DNA of 64,000 nucleotides from Clostridia bacterium. Its GTDB lineage: Bacteria; Bacillota; Clostridia; Peptostreptococcales; Acidaminobacteraceae. The notes beneath the pieces were generated by a model. The model had not been told where the DNA came from. It worked only from the letters and a program-made list of their open reading frames with translations, and did not search any database. Where the stretch lies: contig JAFGVN010000002.1 in the NCBI GenBank assembly GCA_016937975.1, positions 1 to 64,000 on the forward strand. The letters run 5' to 3'. Position numbers and translations under genes: made by a program. Shown here piece after piece: positions 24,620 to 32,802 of the stretch; positions within the stretch are counted from its first letter, which is position 1, and the number at the start of each line of letters is the position of its first letter.

Positions 24620-25684
24620 CTATAAATATGAATCAAATAATTGTGAATCAGAAGCTCTTAATCTAGCTTCATCTTCATCAATAATACCTTCCTTGCAAAG
24701 TTTGGCTAACTCCCTTTCCAAAGAATGCATTCCATCACTTCTACCACCTTGAATCAAATTGTTAATTTGATAATGTTTACCCTCTCGAATAAGATTTCTA
24801 ATAGCTGGTGTCATGACCATAATTTCACAAGCCAACACCATGCCCTCTCGATCTTTTCTAGGAATAAGATGCTGCGTAATAACGCCTTCCAAAGTTGTTG
24901 CTAATTGGCTTCTAATTTGATCTTGTTGACTCAATGGAAATCCATCAATAATACGGTCAATACTTTTTACAGCACCACTGGTATGTAACGTTGAAAAAAC
25001 CAAATGGCCTGTTTCTGCAGCGGTTAAAACCACTGCTATGGTTTCCATATCACGCATTTCACCAACCATGATGACATCTGGATCTTCCCTTAAAGCACCT
25101 CTAAGTGCCGAAACAAATGAATTAGCATCACTACCAACTTCCTTTTGGGTTACCAAACTACGATTGTGTTTATGCAAGTATTCAACAGGATCCTCTATGG
25201 TCGTAATATGGTAATCGTATTCTTTATTGACTACAGCAATTAAGCTAGCTAAAGTCGTTGATTTACCACTGCCTGTGGCACCAGTAATTATGACTAATCC
25301 TTTTTTCTTTGTTGTAAATCTAAGAACATCTTCTGGTAATCTTAAGGATTCAATATCTGGAATTTCAAGAGGCAAAGAACGAATCGCTATGGCTACAGTA
25401 CCTCTTTGCAAATAAAAGTTACATCTAAAACGACCTAATCTTGGAATAGAATAGGACATATCTACGGTTTTGTTTCTTTCTAATTCCATTTTCTTTTTTT
25501 CTGACAAATACTGATCCACAATAGCTTCCACCACAGGTGGTTTTACGATTTCAGTCCCCTCTATTGGTCTCAATCTGGAATTGACACGTATTAAAGGCTT
25601 GCTACCAACACAAATGTGAAGATCGGTACCATGATGTTTCATCGTTTCTTCTAATAAATATTCTATATATCTGTTATCTTCCAT
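24620..25684 (-). CDS. pilT: PilT-type pilus motor ATPase
   Basis: 354 residues of the PilT/VirB11 secretion ATPase family: N-terminal PAS-like domain, Walker A GATGSGKSTT (near residue 135), Asp box ITTIEDPVEYLHKH, Walker B DPDVIMVGEMRDMET and the histidine box THLVFSTLHT-like region HLVFSTLHTSGAV. Length and the AIRNLIREGK ending match the retraction ATPase PilT better than the assembly ATPase PilB. It is the only ATPase in the operon, so it may drive both assembly and disassembly, or a PilB may be encoded elsewhere. Confidence 0.88.
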   Translation of the reverse strand: MEDNRYIEYLLEETMKHHGTDLHICVGSKPLIRVNSRLRPIEGTEIVKPPVVEAIVDQYLSEKKKMELERNKTVDMSYSIPRLGRFRCNFYLQRGTVAIAIRSLPLEIPDIESLRLPEDVLRFTTKKKGLVIITGATGSGKSTTLASLIAVVNKEYDYHITTIEDPVEYLHKHNRSLVTQKEVGSDANSFVSALRGALREDPDVIMVGEMRDMETIAVVLTAAETGHLVFSTLHTSGAVKSIDRIIDGFPLSQQDQIRSQLATTLEGVITQHLIPRKDREGMVLACEIMVMTPAIRNLIREGKHYQINNLIQGGRSDGMHSLERELAKLCKEGIIDEDEARLRASDSQLFDSYL

Positions 25685-26004
25685 AACACCTTCTCCTAAG
25701 TCAATATTTTATAAATTATCTATACCCAATTTATTGAAACTATAAGCATTTACAACTGAAATGTCCTATTAAGATTAAATGACAATGCCTTTGAGTGATA
25801 CTTATTTCATACCACTTTATATTGGATTAATTCATTAATATGAATACATTTTACTAAATTCATATGAATTTCAACCATCTTTCTCACAGTATTTCTATTC
25901 CTTCATTGCCATAATAATATAACTTATACAAGTTCTATTGGGAAAAAAACATTCAAGGAAAACTACTCTCTTTAAAAAAAGTTTAAGATTTGTAGAAAAT
26001 AAAA
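25685..26004. other. 320-bp intergenic region upstream of the pilus operon
   Basis: AT-rich. It should contain the pilus operon promoter on the minus strand. The only notable element is the 12-bp palindrome ATTCATATGAAT near 25858-25869. Beyond that I see nothing coding. Confidence 0.4.
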
Positions 26005-26024
26005 AAGAAGTCCGAAGACCTCTT
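26005..26024 (-). terminator. Intrinsic terminator after the response regulator
   Basis: AAGAAGTC (26005-26012) pairs with GACCTCTT (26017-26024), including one G-U pair, and is followed on the minus strand by a T tract. It ends the ABC transporter/two-component operon. Confidence 0.7.
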
Positions 26025-26709
26025 AAACTCTAAATCGATATCCTGCACCCCAAACAGTTTCAAAAAATGGTGTTTGAGTCGTCGAATGTTTATCAATTTT
26101 ATCTCTTAATTTTCCTATGTGTACCGTTACCGTTGCCCCATCACCAAAATAATCCATGCCCCAAATTTGATCTAAGAGTTGCTCTTTAGAAAAAACTTTA
26201 TTGGGGTGATTCGCCATAAAGTAGAGCAAATCATATTCCGTAACCGTTAGTTGTACAGATTCATTTCCTATAGTTACTTCTCTAGCTTCATGGTTAATGA
26301 TTAAGTTCCGTATGGCTAGAAGTGGCGTCGATTCATCTTTAACCAATCGTTCATAGTTGGAAAGATGGGCTTTCACTCTTGCAACTAATTGTCCCGGACT
26401 AAAAGGCTTAGTAATATAATCGTTAGCACCTAATCCAAAACCCCTAATGATATCAAAATCCTCTTTTCTCGACGAAACCATAAGCATAGGAATATTCATA
26501 CTTCCTCTGATTGCCTTCATGATATCAAAACCATTCATGCCAGGCAACATTAAATCCAAGATAATCAAATCATAGTTTTTTGTTTTAGCCATCTTTAATC
26601 CTGTAAGTCCATCTTTTCCAATATCTACATGATAACCTTCAAATTCCAAATAATCTTTTTCTAATTCTGCTATGGTGACTTCATCTTCGATGATTAATAT
26701 CTTCTTCAT
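26023..26709 (-). CDS. OmpR-family response regulator
   Basis: 228 residues: receiver domain with acidic pocket (IIEDE), phosphoacceptor aspartate in IILDLMLPGMNG and lysine in YITKPF. It is followed by a winged-helix trans_reg_C domain ending HIGKLRDKIDKHSTTQTPFFETVWGAGYRF-like sequence. It is the output partner of the histidine kinase whose gene it overlaps by 29 bases. The likely targets are the ABC transporter and secreted protein genes of the same operon. Confidence 0.9.
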   Translation of the reverse strand: MKKILIIEDEVTIAELEKDYLEFEGYHVDIGKDGLTGLKMAKTKNYDLIILDLMLPGMNGFDIMKAIRGSMNIPMLMVSSRKEDFDIIRGFGLGANDYITKPFSPGQLVARVKAHLSNYERLVKDESTPLLAIRNLIINHEAREVTIGNESVQLTVTEYDLLYFMANHPNKVFSKEQLLDQIWGMDYFGDGATVTVHIGKLRDKIDKHSTTQTPFFETVWGAGYRFRV

Positions 26710-28168
26710 TTAGTTCCCTCAAATCTGTACTTAAAAGGATGGTGATGGTCGTCCCTTCACCTAAACAACTTTCAGCATAAATATGGCCTTTATGCTGTTC
26801 AACGATTTGTTTTGCAATAGCCAAACCCAATCCAGTACCACCAGTATCTAAATTTCTTGATTCATCCACACGATAGAATCTATCAAAGATAAAGGGTAAC
26901 TGTTCTTCCGGGATCCCTTGACCATTATCCGATATGTCAATTTTAATAAAACGGTCCTGTTTCTTAATCCCTATTTGAATCTCTTGATTTTCCTTGTCCA
27001 TATACTTCATAGCGTTATGAATAATATTTACAAAAACACGTTTCATCTTCTGACCATCCATATAGACTGGAAATTTTTCTTCTGAAAGGGATAAATTAAT
27101 GTGATGTAAATCATCATCCCATCCAAGTTTCATTTCAGTATAAATTTCTTCAATAAAGGCTTTGAAATCATATGGGTTCATTTCAAAAGGCAGTTTATTC
27201 AAATCCAGTTTAGAGAATAAAAACAAGTCATCAATCAATTGATCCATATCATTGGATTTTTGATATATTACATTTAAATATTTTTCTAACTTCTCTGGTG
27301 TGTTGGCTACACCGTCACGTATCCCCTCAATGTGTCCCTTTATAGATGTAATCGGTGTTTTCAAATCGTGACTGATGCTTGAAATCAGTTCTTTTCGATT
27401 CTCTTCGAACTGAATTTGCTTTTCAATAGAACTTTTCAATTCCCTTCTCATAACATCAAAGTAGCCTATTACTTCACCAATTTCATTGTTGGTCTTAGCT
27501 TTCAATTCAAAGTCCAAATCCCCATTTTTTATATGATTAACACCATATTTCAATTGTCGAATAGGTTTTATGATATCTTTAGTTAGAATTAGTATTAAAG
27601 GGACCATAATCAAACATAAAATTATAAAAACCCCTCCAAAGAAAACTTGACCCCCTTCACTTCTTAACACTTCCATATTGGAAATATCAAATAAGAAATA
27701 ATAGGTCACTGGATCAGTGGTTTCATTAAAAGTATAATCTGCATAGAAATACCTTTTACTGCCTACTGTAATGATATTGTCGTTATTGTTATGATTATCG
27801 TCCAATTGATCTGGAATGAGTTTCTCATACAATGCTTCAGAATCAATGATTTCTTCATTGAAGTTGAAGTATTGATTTTCATAAGAAACAACAACACCAC
27901 CATTAAAGAAATCCGATGCTTTTGTAAGTTCTTCAATGAACTTTGGATCATTAAGGTTTTCTGGGTGATGTTCTTCTTGATATTTCAACTCTGCAAGGTA
28001 CTCAATGACTTTTTTTCCAATGAAAGTGCCATTATTATCAGGAAATAAAACCTCTGATGCAGAAGTAAAAAATTCAGTTATCATAGCTATTCCAGTACCA
28101 ATCAAGATCATTGCACTGATTACTACTAGAATAGCGTATGTGAGTACGAGTTTTACTCGAATTGACAT
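26681..28168 (-). CDS. Membrane sensor histidine kinase
   Basis: 495 residues: membrane helix at 8-30, an extracellular sensor region of about 140 residues rich in acidic residues, a second helix at 175-198, HAMP domain, HisKA with the phospho-histidine in SSISHDLKTPITSIKGH, and HATPase_c with NIIHNAMKY, DNGQGIPEEQ and GGTGLGLAIAK boxes. Its stop overlaps the response regulator start and its own start overlaps the permease stop by 16 bases, so all are translated together. The stimulus is probably an envelope-active compound, inferred from the ABC transporter context. Confidence 0.9.
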   Translation of the reverse strand: MSIRVKLVLTYAILVVISAMILIGTGIAMITEFFTSASEVLFPDNNGTFIGKKVIEYLAELKYQEEHHPENLNDPKFIEELTKASDFFNGGVVVSYENQYFNFNEEIIDSEALYEKLIPDQLDDNHNNNDNIITVGSKRYFYADYTFNETTDPVTYYFLFDISNMEVLRSEGGQVFFGGVFIILCLIMVPLILILTKDIIKPIRQLKYGVNHIKNGDLDFELKAKTNNEIGEVIGYFDVMRRELKSSIEKQIQFEENRKELISSISHDLKTPITSIKGHIEGIRDGVANTPEKLEKYLNVIYQKSNDMDQLIDDLFLFSKLDLNKLPFEMNPYDFKAFIEEIYTEMKLGWDDDLHHINLSLSEEKFPVYMDGQKMKRVFVNIIHNAMKYMDKENQEIQIGIKKQDRFIKIDISDNGQGIPEEQLPFIFDRFYRVDESRNLDTGGTGLGLAIAKQIVEQHKGHIYAESCLGEGTTITILLSTDLRELNEEDINHRR

Positions 28169-28890
28169 AATTCATCATCCTTTTTATCAAATATTAGTAT
28201 GCCTGCTGATAGTATCATTATATAATAGGCAACTATGGATAACAACTGAATGAGATAACCTGAAAATAGCAAGTGATGGTATTGATCCATGATAGTCGGT
28301 AGACTAATTGGTCTTAAAATAGGGAAATAAATATTCAAAACACCTAAAACAATGTAACTAAAATATCCTAATAATAGTGCCAGTCCATTCGATTTGATTA
28401 TCAAGGTCAACACTGCACCTATACTGGCAATTAATCCTAATACCAATAGTGCGCCGAAATAGCTTAATAAACAGCTGCCCAATAATCTAAAACTAATCCA
28501 ACCATCAAAGATGATGCTAATAATAGTACTGTAAACAAACTGAAGTGATAAAATACCAAATAACAAACCAATAATTGCGATGATTTTATAAATGAAAATT
28601 TGTGTTTTTTCAATGGGCAGTAAAAGCATATTTTTTATGGTTCCTTGTTGAAGTTCAGAACCAAATAAGCTGGATGCCATAAATAAGGAGACCAACGGCA
28701 ATACAAGCGTCATCATTAACTTCAAGGAGCTACTGACAAACTGGCCCTTATTAAAGAGCATGAGACCTCCAAAGGTTTCTGAATAAACATACAAGAATGT
28801 AAGTCCAATCAGCATTAAGCCATATAGCCCAATCAGTACTTTAATACTCTTTTTCTTCATTTTAAGCCATTCTGCTTTTAAGATATTCAT
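28153..28890 (-). CDS. ABC-2 type transporter permease
   Basis: 245 residues with six hydrophobic segments and the family-typical opening LKAEWLKMKKKSIKVLIGLYG, followed by ASSLFGSELQQGTIKNMLLLPIEK, the ABC-2 cytoplasmic coupling region. It pairs with the ATPase encoded immediately upstream (29-base overlap). Such ATPase/permease/kinase/regulator sets in Firmicutes often respond to peptide antibiotics. Confidence 0.85.
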   Translation of the reverse strand: MNILKAEWLKMKKKSIKVLIGLYGLMLIGLTFLYVYSETFGGLMLFNKGQFVSSSLKLMMTLVLPLVSLFMASSLFGSELQQGTIKNMLLLPIEKTQIFIYKIIAIIGLLFGILSLQFVYSTIISIIFDGWISFRLLGSCLLSYFGALLVLGLIASIGAVLTLIIKSNGLALLLGYFSYIVLGVLNIYFPILRPISLPTIMDQYHHLLFSGYLIQLLSIVAYYIMILSAGILIFDKKDDELCQFE

Positions 28891-29590
28891 GTTGGTCTCC
28901 TTTCTTGTACGCTTCTATTTGAGTGAGATAGAGCTCTTCCAAGTCATGAGTGTCATCAGGCCTAGGTCCCTTGAATAAAGTTTTACCTTCATAGATAATA
29001 ACCACATGATCAGCTAACACTGATAAATCACCAACCATATGACTGGATATGAGAATGCTTTTACCTTCATTTTTCAAGTGGGTTAAGATTTGTTTGAAAG
29101 CATATTTCACTTCAATGTCTAAACCACTAAAAGGTTCGTCTAAAATAAGCAGTTGAGGATTATGAATCATCGCTCTGGCAAAATCCAGTCTTTGCTTCAT
29201 TCCAGTGGAATAGGTTTTAACTTTATTATTTTGATGTTCTTTCAGTCCAACCTGTTCAAGGACTTGTTGGATCCTTTCATCTGTAATGGGATAATAGGCT
29301 TTCATCAGTTTAAGATGTTCAAAACCTGTGAGATAATCATAAAATGCGGGTTTTGAGATCATGGCACCTATGGTTTTTAAACTTTTTTTACGATCAAAGT
29401 TCTCATTCAAATAAACAATTTGATCATAATCAGAATCTGTTAAATGCAAAATACTTCTCATGGCAGTGGTTTTACCTGCACCGTTTGGACCTAACAACAA
29501 AGTGATGGTTCCAGGTTTGACCTCTAAGTCAAACCCGAAAATCCCTTTATTGTGATCATACCGTTTTGTTAAATTTTGAATAGATAACAT
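28862..29590 (-). CDS. ABC transporter ATP-binding protein
   Basis: 242 residues with Walker A LLGPNGAGKTT, the signature YSTGMKQRLDFARAM, Walker B LLILDEPFSGLD and switch histidine SSHM. The start at 29590 is chosen because GAGGTG precedes it; a frame from 29596 is possible. It energises the ABC-2 permease next to it. Second gene of a five-gene operon. Confidence 0.9.
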   Translation of the reverse strand: MLSIQNLTKRYDHNKGIFGFDLEVKPGTITLLLGPNGAGKTTAMRSILHLTDSDYDQIVYLNENFDRKKSLKTIGAMISKPAFYDYLTGFEHLKLMKAYYPITDERIQQVLEQVGLKEHQNNKVKTYSTGMKQRLDFARAMIHNPQLLILDEPFSGLDIEVKYAFKQILTHLKNEGKSILISSHMVGDLSVLADHVVIIYEGKTLFKGPRPDDTHDLEELYLTQIEAYKKGDQHEYLKSRMA

Positions 29591-29603
29591 GATCACTCAC
29601 CTC

Positions 29604-30506
29604 TTATTCTTGTTCTTGTTCATTCACTTCGTAAATCGTATAACCTGTCAAATCAGGAACTTGAATTTCCACATTTTCTGATTCAGTATTAGAAACTTGA
29701 CCTTCCAAAACCACCTCATGATTTACATTGAACTCATCTTTTCCTTGGAATTTCACTTGAACAGATATCCCTTCCATGGTTTTGTCAGCATCCAAATCCA
29801 ATGTAATATTTAAATAAGTCATTTGAATGTCTTCCAATGTAACATCTTTTACTTCAAGGTTTTCCAATTCGTTAAATAATGGATATTCTGAGTATTCCAA
29901 TGAGTTTTCTGCTTCAAAGGACATGTCTTCAGGATCATCTAATGACAATAATAAGTTGATTAATGCTGGAATTTCTTCTTCAGTTAATTCAAACTGAACA
30001 TCCAATGTACCATCGGTATCTTCAACAATCTCAAATTCATGTTTCATATCTCCAATTAAAAGATCCAAAATCGCTTCTGATTTGTCGTCTAAACCCTTAA
30101 ATTCTTCATTCATATCACGCTTCATGTTATGTCTTTCTGGCATTGTTTCATCCGTGCCAACATATGCAGTTTCATTTAAAGCATCTATGATATAAAACAA
30201 GTTATTTGCACCATAGAAATCTAAGGTTTTTTCAAAACCATCGGCAACCATTGTAAACTGACCTGATGCCTGCTCTTCTTCAAAATTTCCTTCAAATTGT
30301 CCTTTCAAGCTGAATAAGGTTTCACCATTATCTGTTACTTTTAAGAATCCTTGAACAGATCCAGACTCAATCGATGTATCCTCTGCTTTTAAAACCTCTT
30401 TAAATAACGTGTAGCCATTTTCCTGTTGTGTGCCTGCAAATGCTAAAACTGCCAATAATGAAAATGCTGTCAGCATTGCGACTAAAATCATAACTTTCTT
30501 TTTCAT
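29604..30506 (-). CDS. Secreted acidic protein of an ABC/two-component operon
   Basis: 300 residues with a signal peptide (MKKKVMILVAMLTAF...AFAG) and no lipobox. The mature domain is strongly acidic (many E and D) and beta-rich, without cysteine. I do not recognise a family. It is the first gene of the operon with the ABC transporter and two-component system, so it may bind the transported or sensed compound outside the membrane, which is an inference from position. Confidence 0.65.
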   Translation of the reverse strand: MKKKVMILVAMLTAFSLLAVLAFAGTQQENGYTLFKEVLKAEDTSIESGSVQGFLKVTDNGETLFSLKGQFEGNFEEEQASGQFTMVADGFEKTLDFYGANNLFYIIDALNETAYVGTDETMPERHNMKRDMNEEFKGLDDKSEAILDLLIGDMKHEFEIVEDTDGTLDVQFELTEEEIPALINLLLSLDDPEDMSFEAENSLEYSEYPLFNELENLEVKDVTLEDIQMTYLNITLDLDADKTMEGISVQVKFQGKDEFNVNHEVVLEGQVSNTESENVEIQVPDLTGYTIYEVNEQEQE

Positions 30507-30614
30507 TTCATACTCCTTTATAGTTGTTGTAATTACCTTTTGTACTTACAGTATAGAAAACAACTCTAAAAGCCTTTTAATGAAATTCTAAAAACTTTCT
30601 AAAATCCAAAAAAA

Positions 30615-30634
30615 ATGAATACCTTAGGTATCCA
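30615..30634 (-). terminator. Intrinsic terminator of the acetyltransferase gene
   Basis: The near-perfect hairpin ATGAATACCT / AGGTATCCAT is followed on the minus strand by eight T residues, directly after the acetyltransferase stop. Confidence 0.75.
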
Positions 30635-31207
30635 TTAAATTAGCTTATCTTCATTCATATATTTTAGAATTTTAGCAGGGTTGCCACCGATGACCACATC
30701 ATCAGGTACATCCTTTGAAACCACAGCACCAGAAGCAATAACCACATTGTTCCCAATGGTCACGCCAGGTAAAATAATGGCTCTACCGCCAATCCAAACA
30801 TTGTCACCAATTTTCACTGGTTTGCCATATTCCTTACCACTGTTTCTTGTTTTTGCATCCAATGGGTGGGTTGCCGTATAAATGTGAACACCCGGTCCAA
30901 GCATACAGTTGTCACCAAACTCAATGGCGCAAACATCTAGGAAAACACAATCAAAATTAGCAAAGAAGTTTTCGCCTACTGAAATATTATAACCATAATC
31001 ACATCTAAAATTAGGTTCTATTTTGATCCAGTCACCAGTTTTACCAAATAAGTCCTTTAAAAGAGCAACTCTTTGAAGTTCATCATCATATGAAGCAAAG
31101 TTAAATGCTTGTATCATTTTTCTTGCATGTAGTCTTTCCTTCGATAAGGTTTCATCAGAGGAATCGTACATTTCTCCTAACAACATTTTTTCTTTTTCGC
31201 TTTTCAT
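30635..31207 (-). CDS. Maltose/galactoside O-acetyltransferase-like protein
   Basis: 190 residues of the hexapeptide-repeat acetyltransferase family (Maa/LacA/NodL). It has the N-terminal mac domain ([24 protein letters not shown]), left-handed beta-helix repeats ([20 protein letters not shown]) and the catalytic histidine in [10 protein letters not shown]. It uses acetyl-CoA to acetylate sugars, probably for detoxification. The start at 31207 follows AGAGGT; a frame from 31231 is open but lacks a site. The gene is divergent from a membrane-protein/XRE operon and shares its inverted-repeat control region. Confidence 0.88.
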   Translation of the reverse strand: MKSEKEKMLLGEMYDSSDETLSKERLHARKMIQAFNFASYDDELQRVALLKDLFGKTGDWIKIEPNFRCDYGYNISVGENFFANFDCVFLDVCAIEFGDNCMLGPGVHIYTATHPLDAKTRNSGKEYGKPVKIGDNVWIGGRAIILPGVTIGNNVVIASGAVVSKDVPDDVVIGGNPAKILKYMNEDKLI

Positions 31208-31237
31208 TAAGACCTCTTTTCTCTCTTGCATATTCTT

Positions 31238-31243
31238 ATTATA
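31238..31243 (-). promoter_or_regulatory. Candidate -10 of the acetyltransferase gene
   Basis: A consensus TATAAT on the minus strand lies about 31 bases ahead of the acetyltransferase start. No good -35 lies 16-18 bp upstream. That position falls in the long inverted repeat, so an activator may be needed. Confidence 0.4.
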
Positions 31244-31253
31244 TCACAAAAGT

Positions 31254-31296
31254 AAAGTAATATATTTTTGACAAAATGTAAAAAATATATTACTTT
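31254..31296. promoter_or_regulatory. Long inverted repeat between divergent genes, candidate operator
   Basis: Two perfect 16-bp arms, AAAGTAATATATTTTT (31254-31269) and its complement (31281-31296), flank an 11-bp centre. A TTGACA at 31268-31273 suggests it overlaps the plus-strand promoter, with TACTTT (31291-31296) as a 17-bp-spaced -10. The XRE regulator encoded two genes downstream is the obvious candidate ligand. Confidence 0.7.
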
Positions 31297-31314
31297 AATT
31301 ATGAGGTGATATCT

Positions 31315-31752
31315 ATGAGTAAAGCGATGAAATTTACAATTATAAAAGCTTGTTCTTGGACCTTGGTAGGTCTGTTTATGGTTATGATTTTTAGTAACCC
31401 AAGCACAATATTGGAATGGGGTGACAACAAAACAAAAACTTTGCTTCTTGCAGCTTTGTTTTTATTTGGGTACACTGCAGATTTAACTTTGATGATTCTT
31501 GAAAAAACGAAACGTTTTGGGTTCAAACGAGATGAAAGAGACCTTTATATTCAACATAAAGCCATGAGTTTTGGTTATATTTCAACTTTAATTTATGTTT
31601 TTAGTACAGCTATACTCCTCTATACCCTTTACGAAAATAAAGGTGCTGTTCCAGTTGGCTGGCTGTGGTTTATTGCATACTCCCTTGTAATTGTTGCTAA
31701 CCTGTCCATGGCAGTAACTGCTTTAATACTTTATAGAAAGCAGGGGTATTAA
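31315..31752 (+). CDS. DUF2178-like membrane protein
   Basis: 145 residues with four membrane helices (about 10-28, 43-60, 86-107 and 117-140) and the cytoplasmic motif RDERDLYIQHKA between the pairs. That motif and layout resemble DUF2178-type proteins, which commonly sit beside small XRE regulators. The start at 31315 follows GAGGTG; a GTG at 31306 is the alternative. Function unknown. First gene of a three-gene operon. Confidence 0.7.
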   Translation: MSKAMKFTIIKACSWTLVGLFMVMIFSNPSTILEWGDNKTKTLLLAALFLFGYTADLTLMILEKTKRFGFKRDERDLYIQHKAMSFGYISTLIYVFSTAILLYTLYENKGAVPVGWLWFIAYSLVIVANLSMAVTALILYRKQGY

Positions 31753-31980
31753 ATGCCTGAGCAACTGTTGTTCAATCAAATCAAGCAAATCCGAAGAAGT
31801 AAAGCGGATATGACACAGCAAGACCTAGCCGATGCTGTTGGTTGTACCCGACAAACTATTATTGCACTTGAACAAAATAAATATAATCCTTCCTTAGTGC
31901 TTGCCTTAAAACTGGCTGAAACTTTGGAGGTTTCAGTAGAAACTTTATTTCAACTAAAGGATGACAATAACAATGAATAG
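31753..31980 (+). CDS. XRE-family transcriptional regulator
   Basis: 75 residues, essentially one helix-turn-helix: MTQQDLADAVGCTRQTIIALEQNKYNPSL, closely resembling the YvaO/YgzD type of small Cro/C1 regulator found next to DUF2178-like membrane proteins. It begins at the base after the membrane-protein stop. It probably regulates its own operon and perhaps the divergent acetyltransferase through the inverted repeat at 31254-31296. Confidence 0.88.
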   Translation: MPEQLLFNQIKQIRRSKADMTQQDLADAVGCTRQTIIALEQNKYNPSLVLALKLAETLEVSVETLFQLKDDNNNE

Positions 31981-32773
31981 ATTTTTTAAAGAACTCAATT
32001 TATCCATACCCTTTCAAGCAACTTATATCGCTTGGACAGATTACAGAAATCAGATAACCGATTTAATTACAAACGCTCTTGAGGCAAATCAAAAAATCTT
32101 AATTATTGGAGCTGGAAACGGCTTGGATCTTGATTATCAGAGATTAAAAAAATATCAAGTGACTCTAGTAGATGTGGATGAATCTTCAATCAATAAAGGC
32201 ATGGCATTTCAAAATGTGTTGTTTGACTATATTATAGAGGATGTCACTGGACTACCTTCAGAGTTTTATAAAGCCTTGGAGAAAAATCCAAATTTATATC
32301 CACAGATTTTCAATACTTATACCTTAGCGTATGAGTTCAATCATGAAGATGAGTACGATGCCATTATTATACTGCCAATCTATACTCAACTCTTAATTCC
32401 TTTATTTTATCAATTGGAGAAACATGCTGAAATACATGAATTGATGACTTTTGTAGGCCAACGTATTCAACTCTTTCACAGAAAACTAAAAGCTTTATTA
32501 AAAGATAACGGAACTATAATAGTCTTCTCGGATATATTAGAATATGATTTTACGGACAAGACCGCTCTACTTCTAATCGATCAGCAACAAGATCAAAACT
32601 TTCTAAAGGAACATGTCTATCAATATATTAGAGGCTATGGACATGGATTAGGATCTTATGGGTTATATGATCTTCGCGAGGAGATGAATAGCATGAACGA
32701 ACACTATTTGCTATGGCCTTTTGATACCAACAGACTCATGCTTGTACAACATGAATCTTTCAAAAAAAAATAA
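31973..32773 (+). CDS. Putative SAM-dependent methyltransferase
   Basis: 266 residues with a class I methyltransferase-like N-terminal Rossmann region: motif I ILIIGAGNGLDLDY and the acidic end of strand 2 in VTLVDVDESS. Later motifs are less typical and the protein may have diverged from methyl transfer. It overlaps the XRE gene by eight bases and is translationally coupled. An alternative ATG at 31961 has no room for a ribosome site. Substrate unknown. Confidence 0.65.
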   Translation: MNRFFKELNLSIPFQATYIAWTDYRNQITDLITNALEANQKILIIGAGNGLDLDYQRLKKYQVTLVDVDESSINKGMAFQNVLFDYIIEDVTGLPSEFYKALEKNPNLYPQIFNTYTLAYEFNHEDEYDAIIILPIYTQLLIPLFYQLEKHAEIHELMTFVGQRIQLFHRKLKALLKDNGTIIVFSDILEYDFTDKTALLLIDQQQDQNFLKEHVYQYIRGYGHGLGSYGLYDLREEMNSMNEHYLLWPFDTNRLMLVQHESFKKK

Positions 32774-32777
32774 TAAA

Positions 32778-32798
32778 AGAAAGCCATTTTGGCTTTCT
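32778..32798. terminator. Bidirectional intrinsic terminator
   Basis: AGAAAGCCA and TGGCTTTCT form a 9-bp stem with a 3-base loop and A/T tracts on both sides, between the convergent methyltransferase gene and the last gene of the Mbx-type operon. Confidence 0.85.
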
Positions 32799-32802
32799 TC
32801 TA

